DNA of 64,000 nucleotides, taken from Pseudomonas sp. N3-W (GTDB taxonomy: Bacteria > Pseudomonadota > Gammaproteobacteria > Pseudomonadales > Pseudomonadaceae). The stretch's first letter is position 1. Every line of letters begins with the position of its first letter. Both the position numbers and the translations under genes were made by a program. The DNA lies in the NCBI RefSeq assembly GCF_024970185.1, contig NZ_CP103965.1, forward strand, positions 1,112,001 through 1,176,000. Direction: 5' to 3'. This document shows, piece by piece, positions 62,898 to 64,000 of this stretch. A model generated the notes under the pieces. It was not told the DNA's origin. It saw nothing but the letters and a program-made list of their open reading frames with translations, and did not search any database.

Positions 62898-63533
62898 ATG
62901 CTCCGCGTAATTATTGCTGACGATCATCCACTGGTACGCATCGGGCAAAAAGTGGTTATCGAGGCGAATGGCCGATGCGAGGTTGTGGGGGAGGCTGACG
63001 GGCCTGACGAGCTGCTGGCCCTGCTGGCCACTGTGCCGTGTGACTTGCTGGTGACCGACTTTGCCATGCCGGGTAACCAGCACACGGACGGCTATGGCCT
63101 GTTGTGCCTGCTGCAACGCAAGTATCCGCAATTGCCGGTGATTCTGGTGACCATGTTCGCCAATGTCGCCACGTTGCGGGCATCGTTTGCCCGAGGTGCG
63201 CGAGCGGTCGTGGCCAAAAGCGCGTCCGCCCGCGAGTTGCCGCTTGCAATCGATGCAGTCAGCAAGGGCCAGACCTTTATTACCGAGCATTTGCGCATGC
63301 AACTGATGGAGGCGGGGACGCAGGATCCTGCGCACGAACCACAGTTGTCGCGCAAGGAACACGAAGTGGTGCGCATGCTTGCTACCGGCATGACCGTCAG
63401 TGAGATTGCCGCTCACGTCAATCGCAGTATTTCGACGATCAGCAAACAGAAAAGCACCGCAATGAACCGGCTCAGCATTTCGACCGACGTGGATTTGTTC
63501 GCGTATGCCCGGCGTAGCGGCATGGTGCCTTAG
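62898..63533 (+). CDS. NarL/FixJ-type response regulator (RcsB/BvgA-like)
   Basis: A 211-residue response regulator. The receiver domain (1-120) has the acidic pair Asp8/Asp9, phospho-acceptor Asp54 (LLVTDFAMPG) and the Lys near 108 (AVVAKSASAREL). The LuxR-type helix-turn-helix (about 145-205) reads LSRKEHEVVRMLATGMTVSE and RSISTISKQKSTAM. The ATG at 62898 follows AGG. Its resemblance to RcsB/BvgA-type regulators and its position beside an HPt gene and a fimbrial operon suggest control of those fimbriae. It lies 207 bp after the HPt gene. Confidence 0.88.
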   Translation: MLRVIIADDHPLVRIGQKVVIEANGRCEVVGEADGPDELLALLATVPCDLLVTDFAMPGNQHTDGYGLLCLLQRKYPQLPVILVTMFANVATLRASFARGARAVVAKSASARELPLAIDAVSKGQTFITEHLRMQLMEAGTQDPAHEPQLSRKEHEVVRMLATGMTVSEIAAHVNRSISTISKQKSTAMNRLSISTDVDLFAYARRSGMVP

Positions 63534-63561
63534 TGCGCGATGCCAGTCAGTTGCGAAACCT

Positions 63562-63650
63562 GAGGGCGCGGGCTTGCTCGCGAAGGCAGTGTGTCATTCA
63601 ACATTGAGATTGGCTGACACGGTCTCTTCGCGAGCAAGCCCGCCCCCACA
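63562..63650. repeat. REPIN
   Basis: GAGGGCGCGGGCTTGCTCGC on the left and GCGAGCAAGCCCGCCCCCAC on the right, around GTGTGTCATTCAACATTGAG. Right after the response-regulator gene, where it may act as its transcript end. Confidence 0.85.
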
Positions 63651-63761
63651 AGGTTTAATGTCACGCCATATCCTGGGCATTCTCATCATTGATGAACATG
63701 GTTTTATCCGTGTCGGCAGACTATCGTGCAAAGCCTGCCCACCCCATCACGGAGCCTGTCC

Positions 63762-64000
63762 ATGAGTGACGCCCATAGCGCTTTGATCACTGAGTTCTAC
63801 AAGGCCTTCCAGCGCCTGGATGCCGAAGCCATGAGCGCCTGCTACACCGAGGACGTGGTGTTCAGTGACCCGGCATTCGGCGAGCTGCGTGGCCGCGATG
63901 CCGGTGACATGTGGCGCATGCTCACTACTCGCGCCAAGGACTTCTCCCTGACCTTCGACAACGTGCGCAGCGATGAGCGTACCGGTGGCGCCCATTGGGT
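63762..64000 (+). CDS. NTF2-like / SnoaL-domain protein, partial (runs off window)
   Basis: The first 79 residues of a protein starting MSDAHSALITEFYKAFQRLD at an ATG with GGAG nearby. The helix-strand start followed by MSACYTEDVVFSDPAFGELR is the usual opening of SnoaL-like/NTF2 small-molecule binding or isomerase-fold proteins. The 3' end lies beyond base 64000. Function cannot be assigned. Confidence 0.75.
   Translation, partial: MSDAHSALITEFYKAFQRLDAEAMSACYTEDVVFSDPAFGELRGRDAGDMWRMLTTRAKDFSLTFDNVRSDERTGGAHW

Overview
The window looks like chromosomal DNA of a Pseudomonas from the P. fluorescens complex. It carries the complete 12-gene alginate operon in canonical order, a dauBAR-type D-arginine locus beside rhlB, a carboxylesterase gene and an aapJQMP transporter, and it is saturated with Pseudomonas REP/REPIN hairpins (core GTGGGAGC / GCTCCCAC). 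Apart from one tRNA T-arm-like hairpin there are no tRNA or rRNA genes, and there is no transposase, integrase or CRISPR array. The REPINs must depend on a RAYT transposase encoded elsewhere.

Layout. 1-4.5 kb: AraC regulator divergent from an EamA exporter, a DUF2165 membrane protein, a 2-hydroxyacid dehydrogenase and a long intergenic repeat. 4.5-10.8 kb: LysR regulator divergent from a four-gene aromatic-acid/drug efflux set (outer-membrane lipoprotein, FUSC, DUF1656, membrane-fusion protein). 10.8-17.3 kb: accessory genes (delta-60 repeat protein, MFS plus NTF2-like pair with divergent LysR, SDR, two unknowns). 17.6-34.5 kb: algD-alg8-alg44-algK-algE-algG-algX-algL-algI-algJ-algF-algA on the minus strand, with an AlgU-type promoter and a long upstream control region. 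35-40.5 kb: yaaA, a polysaccharide-deacetylase-like protein, phoH, moaCDE. 40.8-47.3 kb: amino-acid binding protein and dauB-dauA-dauR, rhlB, carboxylesterase. 47.7-54.1 kb: aapJQMP, then gntR with an MFS gene. 54.1-63.5 kb: an eight-gene chaperone-usher locus built from six DUF1120 proteins, divergent from an HPt protein and a LuxR-type response regulator. The window ends inside an NTF2-like gene.

How the parts work together. AlgA and AlgD make GDP-mannuronate, Alg8/Alg44 polymerise it under c-di-GMP control, AlgG/AlgX/AlgL/AlgK act in the periplasm, AlgI/AlgJ/AlgF/AlgX acetylate and AlgE exports. The DUF1120 locus looks like a surface fimbria with a two-domain tip adhesin, probably under the neighbouring phosphorelay. 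The dau genes racemise D-arginine to L-arginine; a 17-bp motif shared by the dauB and binding-protein promoters suggests co-regulation.

Most unusual observations: a nested REPIN inside the reading frame of algK, lengthening its signal region; a 99-bp tandem repeat that reiterates the 3' end of the binding-protein gene in frame; the shared dau motif; long inverted repeats in the fimbrial/HPt promoter region; a tRNA-T-arm-like hairpin between algD and alg8; and a near-palindromic operator between the MFS gene and its LysR neighbour.
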